Part shown: piece after piece, positions 34,701-46,282 of the stretch | Position numbering within the stretch: the first letter of the stretch is position 1 | How the letters are laid out: every line of letters starts with the position of its first letter | Assembly (NCBI RefSeq): GCF_910592395.1 | Contig: NC_088319.1 | Span: 16,430,001 to 16,494,000 of the forward strand | Source: Lineus longissimus | Taxonomy: Eukaryota; Nemertea; Pilidiophora; Heteronemertea; Lineidae | Direction of reading: 5' to 3' | Length of the DNA: 64,000 nucleotides | Program-made: the position numbers and the translations under genes | The notes under the pieces: generated by a model | The model's input: only the letters and a program-made list of their open reading frames with translations | Databases searched by the model: none | What the model was told of the DNA's origin: nothing

Positions 34701-37700
34701 GCAAGATCCCCACTTCCGAAAGATCTTCCGTGCGTACAGCCACTAGATCGGTTTTCTTGTTCTCTGTGTGATCCATACCTAGTACCTAAGGTCGCCAAAA
34801 GGTATTTGTATTCTGAACAACAACAGTCAGTAGAACAAGCAGACGGATTGCCTATCTCTGGACATATTGTCTGCCTCTGAATATCACTTTCTATCTTCCT
34901 GAAATCTGTCCCATGACTAAAACGTGTCTGCTTTGTACGGCCTCTCCTCTCCGTTTCAACTGCCAGGGAGACTTTCGCTTGGAAAGATTCACCTTCACTG
35001 CGAGCGACCCGAGCTTGCATACGTGCCAAGTATGTCAGCGAGTCTTCTGCCATGAATGCATGACCTGGCCAGGTCCCCAGATCCAACCCTGCATGGAATG
35101 TCTTTTCAGTTGCAGCATCTTTATCTTCATGGGGTGTCTTCCAGCATTGAGCATCTCCCATGCCACCTTTGTCAGACCCCTGAACCTTCCCACTTGATCC
35201 TGTCCATGGCATCCGGTTGATATGCTTCCCCTTTGTTTTTTCTTCAGTGTCTTCTTTGAAGACCTTATCTGACTGAGTTCTAGATGGAGTCATTTCTTGA
35301 TCTTTTACTGATTCATGCTCGCAAGTATCAGATAGTGCATTTTGGCTGATCTGTCTTGAGTCGACACTTGACGATTCTATTTTGCCTCGTTTCTCTGGAA
35401 CTTTGGTTGCAGCTTCTCCACTGCCCGGAGGAATGATTTGCACCTTATTTGTGCTTACACCAGTGTGAGGCAACTTAGTCTCTCCAACACAGGATTCTAC
35501 TTGTCTCGCTCCTTTTTGTACATCTTGCTTTTCTGATCCCGCTATTCCTTCCGCAAAACTTGATACCTCCACTGATGATGTTGTGCTTCCTGTTCCTGAA
35601 GTTTTGACCATGCGCTCATACCCTACCACTCTGGCAGCAACATCCTGGTCTTCAATGTCCTCTGGTGTTGGACGTGTGCTGGTCTTATGCTCTCCTGACC
35701 CAACAACTCCCTTATCCGTCTCCTGAGATACTGCTGCGTCATGATCACTTTGGGATATTCCACTTGCCGTCTGATCTTTAGGGACATCCCTAGCTTCAGT
35801 TCTAGAGGGTGTGACCTTTTCTGCTTCGTTTCTGATGGCAGTGGTTTTGTGACCTGGCAAGGAAATTCCCTCTGTTGCATCCGTGGTCCCTTCATTATTG
35901 GTCACATCATATTGTATCACATCCTTTACTTCATTGGCCAAATCATCTGGTGAGGGAGTTTCCTCAATTTCATCTACTTCCCTGCGAGTAGCGTTAAGGA
36001 AGGCAGTAGCTTCGATTTCGTCTATGGTTATTTCAGTGGCTGGAGCCTCTGCTTGGGGAATAGATGCGTTGTCAGCCTTTGCAACTACATTGTCCATGTC
36101 ATCTGGTAGAGGAATTGCCCTTATTTCATCCATTGTAAGTGCGGTAGCCCACATGTCTGGTATATAGGGAATGGCCTCTGTGTCCTTTATATCTTCAGTG
36201 TCTATGACATTTGGTAGGGGAAGAGCCCTTACTTCGTCCATTGAAAGTGCAGCGGCCATAATATCTGGGAGGGGAAGTGCTTCAATATCATCTATTGTAA
36301 GTACAGCGGTCATGTTTTTCAGTTGAGAGGTTCCCTCTATTTCATCCTCTGTGTCTCCAGTATCTGAATCTTCAGGCAAGGGAATTGCCTTTACTTCATC
36401 CATTTCCGGCACAGTAACCGTGTAATCTGAGAGAAGTGTTGCCTCTTTTTCTTTTGCTGTTCCTTCAGTGTCTGCTTTAGGAGCCGTAATCTCTTCTCGT
36501 TGTGGTATTGTTTTGATTTCCTCCTTCGTCAGTTGAGGAGTTGCCCATTTATCCTCCGTTTCTTCACTGTCCGATTCCGCTGGTAATGGAATTGCCTTCA
36601 CTTCATCCATTGTAAGTACACTTACTGTCTCTACTGGTCGTGGAATTGCTTTGATTTCCTCCTCAGTCAGTTGAGGAGTTGCCTCTTCTTTACCCTCCGT
36701 TTCTTCAGTGTCCGAGTCCGCTGGTAAAGGAATTGCCTTTACTTCGTCCATTGTAAGTATAGTGGCCGTGATATCCTGTGGCGCTGTTGCTTTTACCTCG
36801 CGTAGTGAAAGCTTCGCTTGCATTGAACCTGATTTATTTGTGGGCAAAACTTCATCATCATCTGGTAGTTCTGCAACCTCGTCCATTGTCAATAACGTTG
36901 CAGCATCATTAGGAACGTTAGCTGAGTCTGTTTTGTTCCTTGTACATCTAACAGCCATCTTGTAGGCAATGGCAAGCGCTAGCAGTTCGTCCTTGGTGAA
37001 TTCCGGGTCCATCTCGTGGGCTATAGCAATCGCCTCTACTTCGACATCGGTCAGTGTTTCCAGGATATCAGCTATGTACTCCTCCTCTGCGTCAATGTTC
37101 TCGGCAGCGTACTTGACCGCCAGGTTCTCCCAATAGAAATGGACTCCTTCACTTGTTGCGTCAGATTCTGCTCCTGGTGATTTCGCGTCTTCAAACTCTG
37201 CTGCTAGACTCTTTCTAACACTGCTCTTGTTATGTTGAGATGCATTGTAGTTGCCACCGATAACCTTCTTTTGCTTGGCAGGGGACCAGTATGCCTGCAC
37301 TCGATTCCACATAGACTTGGCTGTGTCTAACAAGCCCCCTCTAAGTTTCGTTTCCTTTTCAACCGTACTGCTGCTGACAGTGACAGGTCGATACGGCTCA
37401 ACTGATGAATGCTCTCTCTTTTTGATATTCCTGTGGATTTTAACAACGTAATCATTGTTTTCATCACTAGATATTGGCATTGTTGTCTTCTGATCCATTG
37501 AATTCACCTTTTTGCCTGGTTTGGGAGATGCAATTTTCTTAGATCGGTGACGATTCGCTTCGGCAGCTTTGCGATGTTTGACTGCTGCATTCTTAACTCC
37601 TTCTCTACTGTTTCTGGATGAGGGAAACAATTCTCCTGTTGCATGTGTGTTTGGACGTCTGATGCTGCTCTTGTTAATCGGGCTATGCTTTGTAATTTTG

Positions 37701-40700
37701 AAAGATATAGGCTTCCTTGTAACGCATTTTTGTGCGACACCTTTAGGTGGCTTCCAGAGTCTTTTATCTTTGTCATGTCCTTCGCCACTGATAGTCAAAG
37801 CCGATAGGAGTCTTTCAACCATTTCAACATCTGCGGATATCTGAGCTTCCGTTATCTGCTGCGGCATTGTGACATCTGAAAAAGTATTAATGACTTTCGG
37901 AGCAACCGTCGTCGCTTCGCGTTCTTGCTCTCTGTGTGTTGGTGTTTCTGTGCTGTGGGCATGTACCTCTGGAACAAATGTACCTTCGAGGGCCACTTCT
38001 GCAACCACAGGACTGCTGGCAACATTGGCCTCACTTGCTTCATCCCTACCTTGATTCTCATTTGTATCAGGTGACGTTGTTGCTGTTATCTGCCTATGGT
38101 TCCGTTCGTTGTACATTTCAGCAGTCATTGGACCGAATACTACCCTACCGCTGCTTCCTTCAGGCACACTTTGGCACTCACTTCCAGAAACTGAGACGGT
38201 GTGACTGAGTGCTCCTATTCGTATGGGAACATGGCCTGCAATCACCCTGGCAAAAATCTTGCCATTTTCACTGCATGAGATTATTGACATGTTCTGCTTC
38301 TTTCGCACAATCGTTTGTAAATGCGCACTGATGAGGTCTTCTACTTGTTCCAATTTGCGTGGTAGCAATGATGTTAAACACAGTTGCTGGTACTTCAAGA
38401 GTGTGTTGAGGTTCTGGATAGTTCTAGCATCTGATCTCTTGAAATATGAGTCACAGAATGACTGGCGATGCTCAACAGCATAGATCAATGGTAGTATTGT
38501 CGCCACAACAAGGCACTTGGTCTTCAAATCCTCAGCATGGTCGTAAACTTTTGACTGAATTTTCCGAAGCAATGCAGGTTTTTTGAGGAAATGATCCACC
38601 GCCTCTTCTGATGATTGCATCATGAGGACCAGGATATAAGACAGGCGACACAGCATTTCTACCGGCTGCGTGTCTGGATTGAACTCATGGAAACGTTTCA
38701 TCAAGACACACCATGGCTTGGTCCCTTGGAGTCGTTGGTGTAGTTTTAGGTTTGATGAAATGCTCTCGGTTAGATACTGAAGGATGCAGAGGATAGTCAT
38801 GTCCAAGGACATGGGGTTGTGTCCTGGACACTGACTCTGAAACATTAAGAAGACAGGGATGGATTAAGGTACCAGTACTTTGTCAAACATTCAGAAGGGA
38901 GCACTTGTGATACTGAATTCCGAAACTTACTGAAAGCGATGATGCTTAGTTTAGCGAATACTGGAGTTTGTCTCTAACGATGATAGACCCATCCAGAGAA
39001 TTAGAATCTCAACTTACGCGCCAAGTGTCGTAATCGAATATCGCAACTTGATACGCACGGTCAACGAAATGGGCAAGCAGCATGTCTCGAATCTCAGTCC
39101 GAGCCTTCATGTCGTCCATGCTTTGGTAGGAGAGGTCAAAAACAATGCCCAGAGCAGTCATTGCGTCCTGGATCGAGAGAAAAAGAGAGGGATTAGAAGT
39201 CAAATGGCAGTTTGATGAACGAATATGGAACTATATCAGTTATATGCGTGTTTTAAAAAACCCTGGTACGACAACATAGACGTTGATACATGCATCATTT
39301 CAATGTCTTGAGTGTCGAGATGACACCTTCGAGGAAACGTATTGACTATTTTGGCCATTCACTGGCATCAGTGCCACCATTACAAAACCTCAATTCCTAC
39401 CCTGTTCTTAACTTTTTCGAGGTAAGCAGGGTGGCATCTCTTTAAGGTATCCACGAGAACGCTTGCACACTTCAGGCTGTTGGCCTTGACTGCTACCATG
39501 AGGGCCGTGTCTCCTTCGAGCTACAAGTGTGAGAAAGTTGTACGATGAAGACATCGTCATAATGATGAAATATAAAACCAAAGTCAAACTCGGATTTTTG
39601 GCATTTGCAAAATATAGTTCCTGAGGTGAAAATGCTTGAACGAAGCGTGGAAGATGTGGGGGGAATTTGAGAGTCTCGTATAAAACAAGTGTGGAAGACA
39701 TGGGTGTAATTTGAAGTCTTGTAAACAGGCGTGGAAGACATTGATGGAATGGGGAGTCTTGTACTTGTAGGCAAGCGTGGATGATATGGGAGGAATGGTA
39801 TTTTGTAAAACGTGCGTTGTAATAGGAGTTTATAAACAAGCGCCAAAGATGTGGTTGGAATGGTGTCTTAAAACAAGCATTAGAGACCTGGATGGAATGG
39901 GAGTCATGTAAATCATGCGTTGACGACATGCGTGGTAATGGGAGTCAGGCGTCAAAGATGTGGTTGAAATGGAGTCTTGTTATGCAAGCGTTGTAAAACA
40001 AGCGAGGAAGTCATTGGTGAGATTGGGAAGTCTTGTAAAACAAGCCTGCAGGAAGCTATTTACCTCAGTTTTGAGTTTGTACAATTCTTTATCGCTTGAC
40101 ATGCACAACTTTAATTGGTCTACGTCATCGATCTCGGCTGCTAAGTGGATAACCGCTTTGCCCTGGAAATTAACATTGAAGGGCGACTGTAAGCAGGAGC
40201 ATGCAAGTTCGACCTGATTTCACCCATCTCTACAACTTTATAAAAGCCGATTTTTGAGTTTTCCGAAAATGAATTTGCCCCGGACTTCAATATATCGCAG
40301 AACGTCCTTCGTCGTTTGTGTGTGTTGCGAACCCCCCTTATCATAATTTTGCCTATACCTCCTTCGTTTCGGGTCTTCCACGTCTAGTCGGGATCCCCGT
40401 CGGGATCCTGGGCCACCATTGTCTCATCAGAACACGTCTGGTTTCCTCGTGTTTTCGGCTGAAGTGGGTGGACCGCCTCGCAAGAACGCCAAGTGCAGTC
40501 AGATTATCCTGTAAAAAAAACATTCGGAACAAGTCGTTTTTGCAGGAGTTGGAATATTTAGGCTTATTTTGATGTACCCCCTATCAGTAAACTGTAATAA
40601 ACTATAACCTAATGCCTGTAAAAGCGACAAAACCGGAAAGGTATAAACCACTATATAAGTGGAGTGGAGTTTGAGGGGACGCGAATACGGACGCGAAATG

Positions 40701-42136
40701 TTCCGACAAGTGTTTGATTGTGTATGCCCACCTCTGCTAGTATGCCGCGGTAGCCTGGTCCGCCGTCTCGATCTCGGGGAACAGATAGATGTTAGTATAG
40801 TCCCAGACAGTTCAACAGAACCTTATAGCATTACGTACCGGTTTTGTAACGATGGCGTCCACTTTACAGGCGTTGGGTCGAGTTAGCAATAACCTGACAT
40901 GGTCTACATCTCCGACCCATGTGGCCAAGGCCAGGAGAGACCAGCACGAAGGATTCTAAAAAAAGATAGAATGAGAAATCGTAAGTTTTGTTTTTAAAAG
41001 GTTTAGTTGTCGAAATAGAATTAGACTAGAGGTATACTTCGAAGCCTTGTCGATCCCTCCCGCTCCGCTGGGATGTAGTTGTATCTCCCTTCTCCATACA
41101 TGTTCCCTTCCTCTTACTCATCTAACGCACTGGAACCACTGCTACAAGAAGGCGTCTCCATACATGTTCGCTGTGAATATTGTTCAAAACTCAAACAGAC
41201 ATGGTAGATGGATATTAGTCACTGTTGTGACAATCATCCTGACCAGTCTGATGCCGTGATGGCCTCCGTCTGTTTAGTCCCATACAGATTTAGAACGCAC
41301 CGCACCTCTGGGAACGGTTGACACTTTCGTTTAACTATTTAACGTCCTGTTGAGGAAATATTTTTCCATATTTTCCCTCAAGTTCAATGAATTCTTAACT
41401 TACATGATCGCTGTCCTCCTGGTGTTCTTTGTTGTTCCATAACACACTGATGTTGGTCTCAAATAACGCGATCGCAATTTTGGATGTTCTTTCAAGTGCC
41501 CGGTGCAGTAGCACACGCAGCAACCTTTCACTTTCTGGGGTTTCATCCGCGACTGGTATGCCTCCGAAATTCAGGTTGAGTTGCGCGTTGAGTTGACCAG
41601 AATCCGAATGTTCGTGACAGCCTCGTTGCTCAGGAATATTCGTTTCCGTATAAATGTTTTTATTGCAAATATGACATTTATGCATACTGTAAAGAATATT
41701 TCTGCGAATAATGAGAGGGAAACATGATTTGGTTAAGAAAAGAGCAGATTTAACGGCGAAATTATCGCCGTTTTCATGATTTAGAACGAAACAAACGGAA
41801 AAAATATCGGAAGAAACGAAATTTACTGACTTGTTCCAAAATGAAGTGACGCGCACTGTAGTACCGGTATAACCAACAGTGCGCACCCTGACGCAGCGCC
41901 ATGACGGAGCGCGTCAAACGCGTAGACGTATAGGACGCCCGGCGTTCCACCAAATCTTCACATTTCCGGTAAAAATCAATAAAACACACGGACACAATTA
42001 TACACTCCAGAGACATGGCCGTGCACAAGGTAGAATCTAACTGACCCTCAAGATCAGAGAGCAATGCCAATGGCACATCACTGAGGACAAGATGCACGGC
42101 CGGGTAAACGGAACATTCATTAGCGGGAAGGGCCAT
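31774..42136 (-). CDS. Giant ankyrin-repeat protein with acidic repeat region and pseudokinase domain
   Basis: Exons (high to low): 42136-41831, one ending 41404 with unresolved start, 40955-40839, 40508-40359, 40162-40064, 39520-39401, 39167-39018, 38836-33849, 33668-33515, 33289-33101, 32955-32859, 32016-31774. Ankyrin-type helices include WSLLALATWVGDVDHVRLLL and KAVIHLAAEIDDVDQLKL. The 5-kb exon starts with a helical segment, then basic and acidic disordered sequence with twelve degenerate LTMDEVKAIPLP repeats. The kinase domain keeps the glycine loop (GIGKRGGVTVLG). It has Thr for the VAIK lysine (LAVTII), HKNLR for HRDLK, and HFG for DFG, so it should be catalytically dead. A C-lobe exon with TSGQHPFGQV and GRPTVKRVL ends at TGA 31774-31776. 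The exon for the activation segment was not found. GQHPFG recalls IRE1/RNase L kinases, but no nuclease domain is visible. Function is unknown. Confidence 0.75.
32790..32840. mobile_element. MITE-like element, copy 2 (left-end fragment)
   Basis: ACAGTTGAACTTCTCTATTA followed by AGGACACC matches the terminal repeat of the elements at 10388 and 57717. Only about 50 bases are recognisable. It lies in a pseudokinase intron. Confidence 0.6.
36000..37056 (-). repeat. Twelve-copy degenerate protein repeat in the pseudokinase gene
   Basis: Read on the minus strand, copies include DVEVEAIAIAHE, KDELLALAIAYK, TMDEVAELP, TMDEVKAIPLP (three similar copies counting PEMDEVKAIPLP), TEEEIKAIPRP, TKEEIKTIP, TIDDIEALPLP, SMDEVRALPLP, TMDEIRAIPLP and TIDEIEATAF. 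Spacing varies from about 20 to 45 residues, with SDTEETE-type acidic spacers. The first two copies have Ala where later copies have Pro. Confidence 0.85.
39640..40050. repeat. Degenerate minisatellite, roughly 40-bp unit
   Basis: About nine or ten diverged units built from GCGTGGAAGACATGGATGG, AATGGGAGTCTTGTA and AAACAAGC-type blocks fill the intron between ankyrin exons 40064 and 39520. Because of the periodicity it produces long spurious minus-strand open frames. It does not overlap the exons. Confidence 0.8.
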
Positions 42137-43321
42137 GCCAGTTTACTCTACTGTCTCATTGACAAAAGTCATTTTCGACGAATATGGTCTCCTCAAACTC
42201 GCCCTTGAACTGCAGGTCACTTGCCATACGAAATCTACTAAAACTCCACGAAGCTCTGTCCGATCTTACACATCCAGAGTCTCTATTTGAAGGTGCAAAC
42301 TGTCCCCAACACCATAGTCGTTCAGTGGCATTAGTATGCCTAATCCTTAGATCTCATTAGCTACCCAGTTTTAGGTTGGAAGACCTATGTCTTTAATCAT
42401 GAGCCTTCAGTTTTGGCTTGGCCACTGAGCCCTTGACCCATCCCCCCTCAGCAGAAATGTTCCCAACAACTGAGGACAGGTTGTGCCTTTGTCTTTGAGA
42501 CCGACTGTCTTTATGTCTTCACACTCTTCTTCGCGATCACACTGGTATCTTCTGGTGACTTTGATGTTTTTGCTTACCCCAACTATTACCCAGCCTTTTC
42601 ATGCTATAGCTAACCCCAACCATGACCCTTCCTTCTCATAGTGAAACACATATATGTCGAAAACACAGAATTTAGATAAAAAAACAATACTTTATTAAAT
42701 ACACTTGAACAATAATGTCATTGCCGGACATTTATAATTAATGGGGCAATACCCACTGAATTAACTAGATATACCATCCAGCCGAGACATATCATCAGTC
42801 TTTACAACCTGATCACCCAACAGGTGAATACCACGAACATAATCCATGAAATCCACTGGCCAACTCGATTCCATGTTTTGATGATGAAGAAATTACCATC
42901 ATCAGAAAGAGCACGTTCATGAACATTAACAATGAATTCAATGTGTACAGGCATAGTAGTCTTTATGAATTCTTGATAGTACTGGTAGGCATACACAAGA
43001 CCACTTAGAAATATGGCACAAAGAGAACAACTGATGTATCTATGTAGTTTATCTCTAAACCAAGGTTCTTATAAATTATACCTAAACATGAGTGAACTCT
43101 ACCCACTGCCTTGGCCACTCCCACATGGCCACCGCCCGAGGAGTTGGCCAGGCCTGCAGAGTTCAAGGGCCCCAAACTCTACGAGAATACAAACTTCAAA
43201 TATCCATTCGCATTGAAAACAAGGTCAGTTCGGAGATCCTTGAACTCTGGTGGCTAAGATGAGGCATTATACAAAAAGATCCGAAAACAAACAAAATTGG
43301 GCTACCACCGACCAACATATG
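42137..43321. other. SFT2D3 3' UTR and 5' flank of the pseudokinase gene
   Basis: No exon is supported. A minus AATAAA (TTTATT on plus, 42691-42696) marks the likely SFT2D3 transcript end. The remaining 550 bases to 42136 should contain the pseudokinase promoter and 5' UTR. Confidence 0.5.
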
Positions 43322-45606
43322 CTACACTGGAAGAGTCTTTTGAACAGTTTTTGATGCAGCGACGTAAAATATTTTTGAGAAAAACTTTAGTCCTGTTTGT
43401 CCACCAGGGATGTAGCTGATAACATACCTGAAAAGATAATAGTGGAATGATTATTGAATGTATCATGTGAGTAAACACTTGTAACTGTGACATACAAGTT
43501 TGAATTTTAGGATCTTTAGGACTTGGGAATGATGCATAACCAAAACATTAAGGAGTATAAAAGACTATGAGGCTCTAGTAGAAGCCCTTTATTCAAGACC
43601 CCCTAGGATTACCAAATGCTGTCCTTTACTTTGAAGTGTCCTGATCACAGAGGTCAGAATTATTTAGGTAACTAACTTACCAGACCAGTGATAAAATCTG
43701 AGCAACAGCAAAAATTATTGTGAATACTGTACTTTTGGCCTGAAAAATAAATGAATAAGCTCAGACACAACATTTAAAATAAGTGGGTAAAGACACTGGG
43801 TGATATGAATAAAGACTAGCAAATGCTTTTATCTAAATCTCCATGTACATTTACACTAGGCCTTCCTGTACAAAACCGGAGTAAAAGCATTTGCTAGTCT
43901 TTATCCATATCACCCCTTGTCAATGCATTTTTCATCTACTATGGCCTGTGACGAAACTGCAGTAGTTGGTGTTGGTTTTAGGTGCTTCTGGATTAGTGTA
44001 TCTGAGATCTATAGAAATGTGCGCATGATGTGCGCAGAAAAAAACCTAATCGGTAAAAACCAGGTTATCAAAACAACCATATCGAGTACTGGACCATAAG
44101 TTCCATTTTGGCTTTGTCGTCTTATGGTTTGACTTTGACATTATAGTTAACTTACCCATAATGCAAAGTATAATGTTCCAAACATTGTTCCAAAGTAAAC
44201 TGTAGTAAAGGGTAATCTATCTCCGGATACAAGGTGTTTTAGATGATTCATGGGTCCCCATAGTAACGCAAAACTGAAATGAGAAAGAATGATTGTCAGT
44301 AAGATTGTAAATGTGGGTGGAGCGGGCTGTCACACAAACTAATAGACTCAATATCGATGGCCCAAACTAAACTTTCAATACCAAATGCAGGCATTATTAA
44401 GTTGTCGAGAGTTGTGGTGCCAAACTGATTGACCACATTTATTGATTCTCTGAAAGTGTTATACATATCACACACAGGGGAAAATGAAGTTGACCACATT
44501 CCCAAGGCGCACACAACAATATATTTAAGTTGAAGAGTAAATGAACCACATGAACTCACCTTGAAATGAAAAATAGACTTCCGAGTGAGTAAAGGAGGGA
44601 GAACTTCCTTGCCTTCAGGACAATAAAGGGAATGTAGAAGGAGGCCTGAAAAGTATGTTTTAAAACTTACTGGTAACAAAAATGAAGCTCTTGTCACTTT
44701 AGTTATGATAGTCATACCATATACCATCAGAGTCATTTAAATTTAGAAATGAGACTCAAAGCTGCTGCTCTATAATAAATCATGTATATTCTGATAGTCA
44801 TCTCATGTCATCATAACACTGTCAATAGACACCCTGTGAAAATAAATTTCTGCCATTGGACTATTAAGGCTGTCTATTCTGAGCAACTCACAATTTGAAA
44901 CCTTTGTTTGCATTTAAATAGGCTTCATAGTCAACATCCAGCGGGAAGTTACCATGTCATTACCGGCCTCGCATTTACACTATCATCGATATTCTTTTGG
45001 CAACCACAACTTACCAGAGCAAAACAGAAAACTCCAAGACCAATGCAGCCAACAAAGCCAATGATCCTTTGCTTCTTTGACTGAAAAAGATTGTCAGGGA
45101 TAAGTGAGAACCAGTCTACAGGCATAATCCTGTAAATCGCTCTTATGACCACAACTTGTCAATCCCGACTCAATGAAAATTGAAATGATAGAGAAGACTC
45201 CATCCTAACATCTCAATCGCCCTTCTGATTTCGTCACAGTGATTGCAGACATAAAAAAATCTATCGTCTGTGGCTTAACACAGGGCTGGCAATATATAGA
45301 TCTAACAGTACTAACAATCAGGCAATCAAGCGCTTTGGGTAGATTTCATTAAAAAAATAATTGTTATTGTTGTGAGGGGCATACCAAACTTGGCAGACAA
45401 GGATCTTTTTGGGCATCACTAAACCACCCATTACTCGTCTCATCGATCACAGGGCTTGCTGTTTCCTGCCTATTCGTCATCTTAGAAAACCACTTCGACA
45501 CTTTGGAAGATTCCCCAGGCAGTAAACTCTCATCTGCCTCCCCATTCGTCCCATTTTTATCATTTCTTTGCAAATAAGCTTGCAATTGATTGCTCAAATT
45601 CGCCAT
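43322..45606 (-). CDS. SFT2D3: SFT2 domain-containing vesicle transport protein (SFT2D3-like)
   Basis: SFT2 proteins are tetraspanning Golgi membrane proteins implicated in endosome-to-Golgi retrograde traffic. Six exons (45606-45385, 45080-45015, 44645-44560, 44273-44156, 43739-43681, 43427-43322) are phase-consistent and give 218 aa, near the human SFT2D3 length. The start MANLSNQLQAYLQRN matches the SFT2D3 N-terminus pattern, which is why I prefer this ATG over the in-frame one further upstream. Four hydrophobic segments follow: IIGFVGCIGLGVFCFALASF, FSLLYSLGSLFFISSFALLW, TTVYFGTMFGTLYFALWA and VFTIIFAVAQILSLVWYVIS. The PGGQTGLKFF motif and the C-terminal LPV are SFT2D3 features. It is divergent from PLEKHM2, whose ATG is 677 bases away. 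Confidence 0.9.
43570..43660. mobile_element. MITE-like element, copy 3 (degenerate, minus orientation)
   Basis: Read on the minus strand, GACCTCTGTGATCAGGACAC, AAAGGACAGCA and the end GGGCTTCTACTAGAG follow the same order as the right half of the element at 10388-10571. It lies in an SFT2D3 intron and is heavily diverged. Confidence 0.55.
43798..43915. repeat. Long hairpin: 34-bp inverted arms, 50-bp loop
   Basis: The arms 43798-43831 and 43882-43915 are reverse complements with one mismatch (core GACTAGCAAATGCTTTTA). They lie within the SFT2D3 intron between exons 44156 and 43739. In pre-mRNA this would form a long double-stranded stem. It may be a small foldback element. Confidence 0.9.
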
Positions 45607-46282
45607 GTTGGCATCTTCCTTCAATCCACATAATACTGCAGAGTCGGTGGGTCCCACTGATTGTTCATTTATTTTTGTCAGGCAAGAACTACTTTGCTCA
45701 TTTGATAAAAGCATGGAGGTATTATTAATACCTCCATGATAAAAGATATATTCATAAATCCAGAAAACTCTCAAACACTACTCAATGAGCAAAAACCTAC
45801 TATAATAGCTTGTTTGAAGTCTTATAGCAGTTTGATCAATTGATCAATCGTTTATTTTTACATTTTGGTTGCACTATATTATTTGCGGTTGAACTAAATA
45901 TTACTCTGGCAGTAATTTGTCCTCTATGCGACGAGGTCATGTTTCAGTCTTTTTTCGCAAAACGCCGACTGATTTAGGGTCAAGGTCGCTTGGTAAGTAT
46001 AAAGCAAGAACAATATTGTCCGGCACCGGGTTAAATCCGGAACGCAAATTTATACTTAATTCAATGATTGACTGAACTTTCTAAAAGTCATTTGGATAGA
46101 TGCTGAATTTCCTATACAGTTGCATGATATGTAGCTTCATGATTGGTACGAGTGGCTACTAACAAACATTTTGTGTCATCCAAACAGCTTCGTTCCGCCG
46201 TTTCTTCTTTGCCTGAAGTTCACACTTTTTACCATACATAAACAAGAATGGCGAAAAATGGTCATGAGATTTTAGGGAGGTC
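45607..46282. promoter_or_regulatory. Shared 5' region between SFT2D3 and PLEKHM2
   Basis: About 680 bases separate the two divergent start codons. The interval should contain both 5' UTRs and probably a bidirectional promoter. I see no TATA box. A short inverted repeat, ACCTCCATGATAAAAGATAT-side versus GCATGGAGGT, lies at the SFT2D3 side. Confidence 0.4.

Noticed and set aside
39408-39929. 173-codon minus-strand open frame in the pseudokinase gene
   Set aside because: Most of it reads through the ~40-bp minisatellite in an intron, and the rest is the wrong frame of the ankyrin exon 39520-39401. The repeated HLPRLPT-type words are an artefact of the tandem repeat.
44296-44736. 146-codon minus-strand frame in SFT2D3
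   Set aside because: It overlaps exon 44645-44560 in a different frame and reads through introns. The assembled SFT2D3 exons explain the coding signal.
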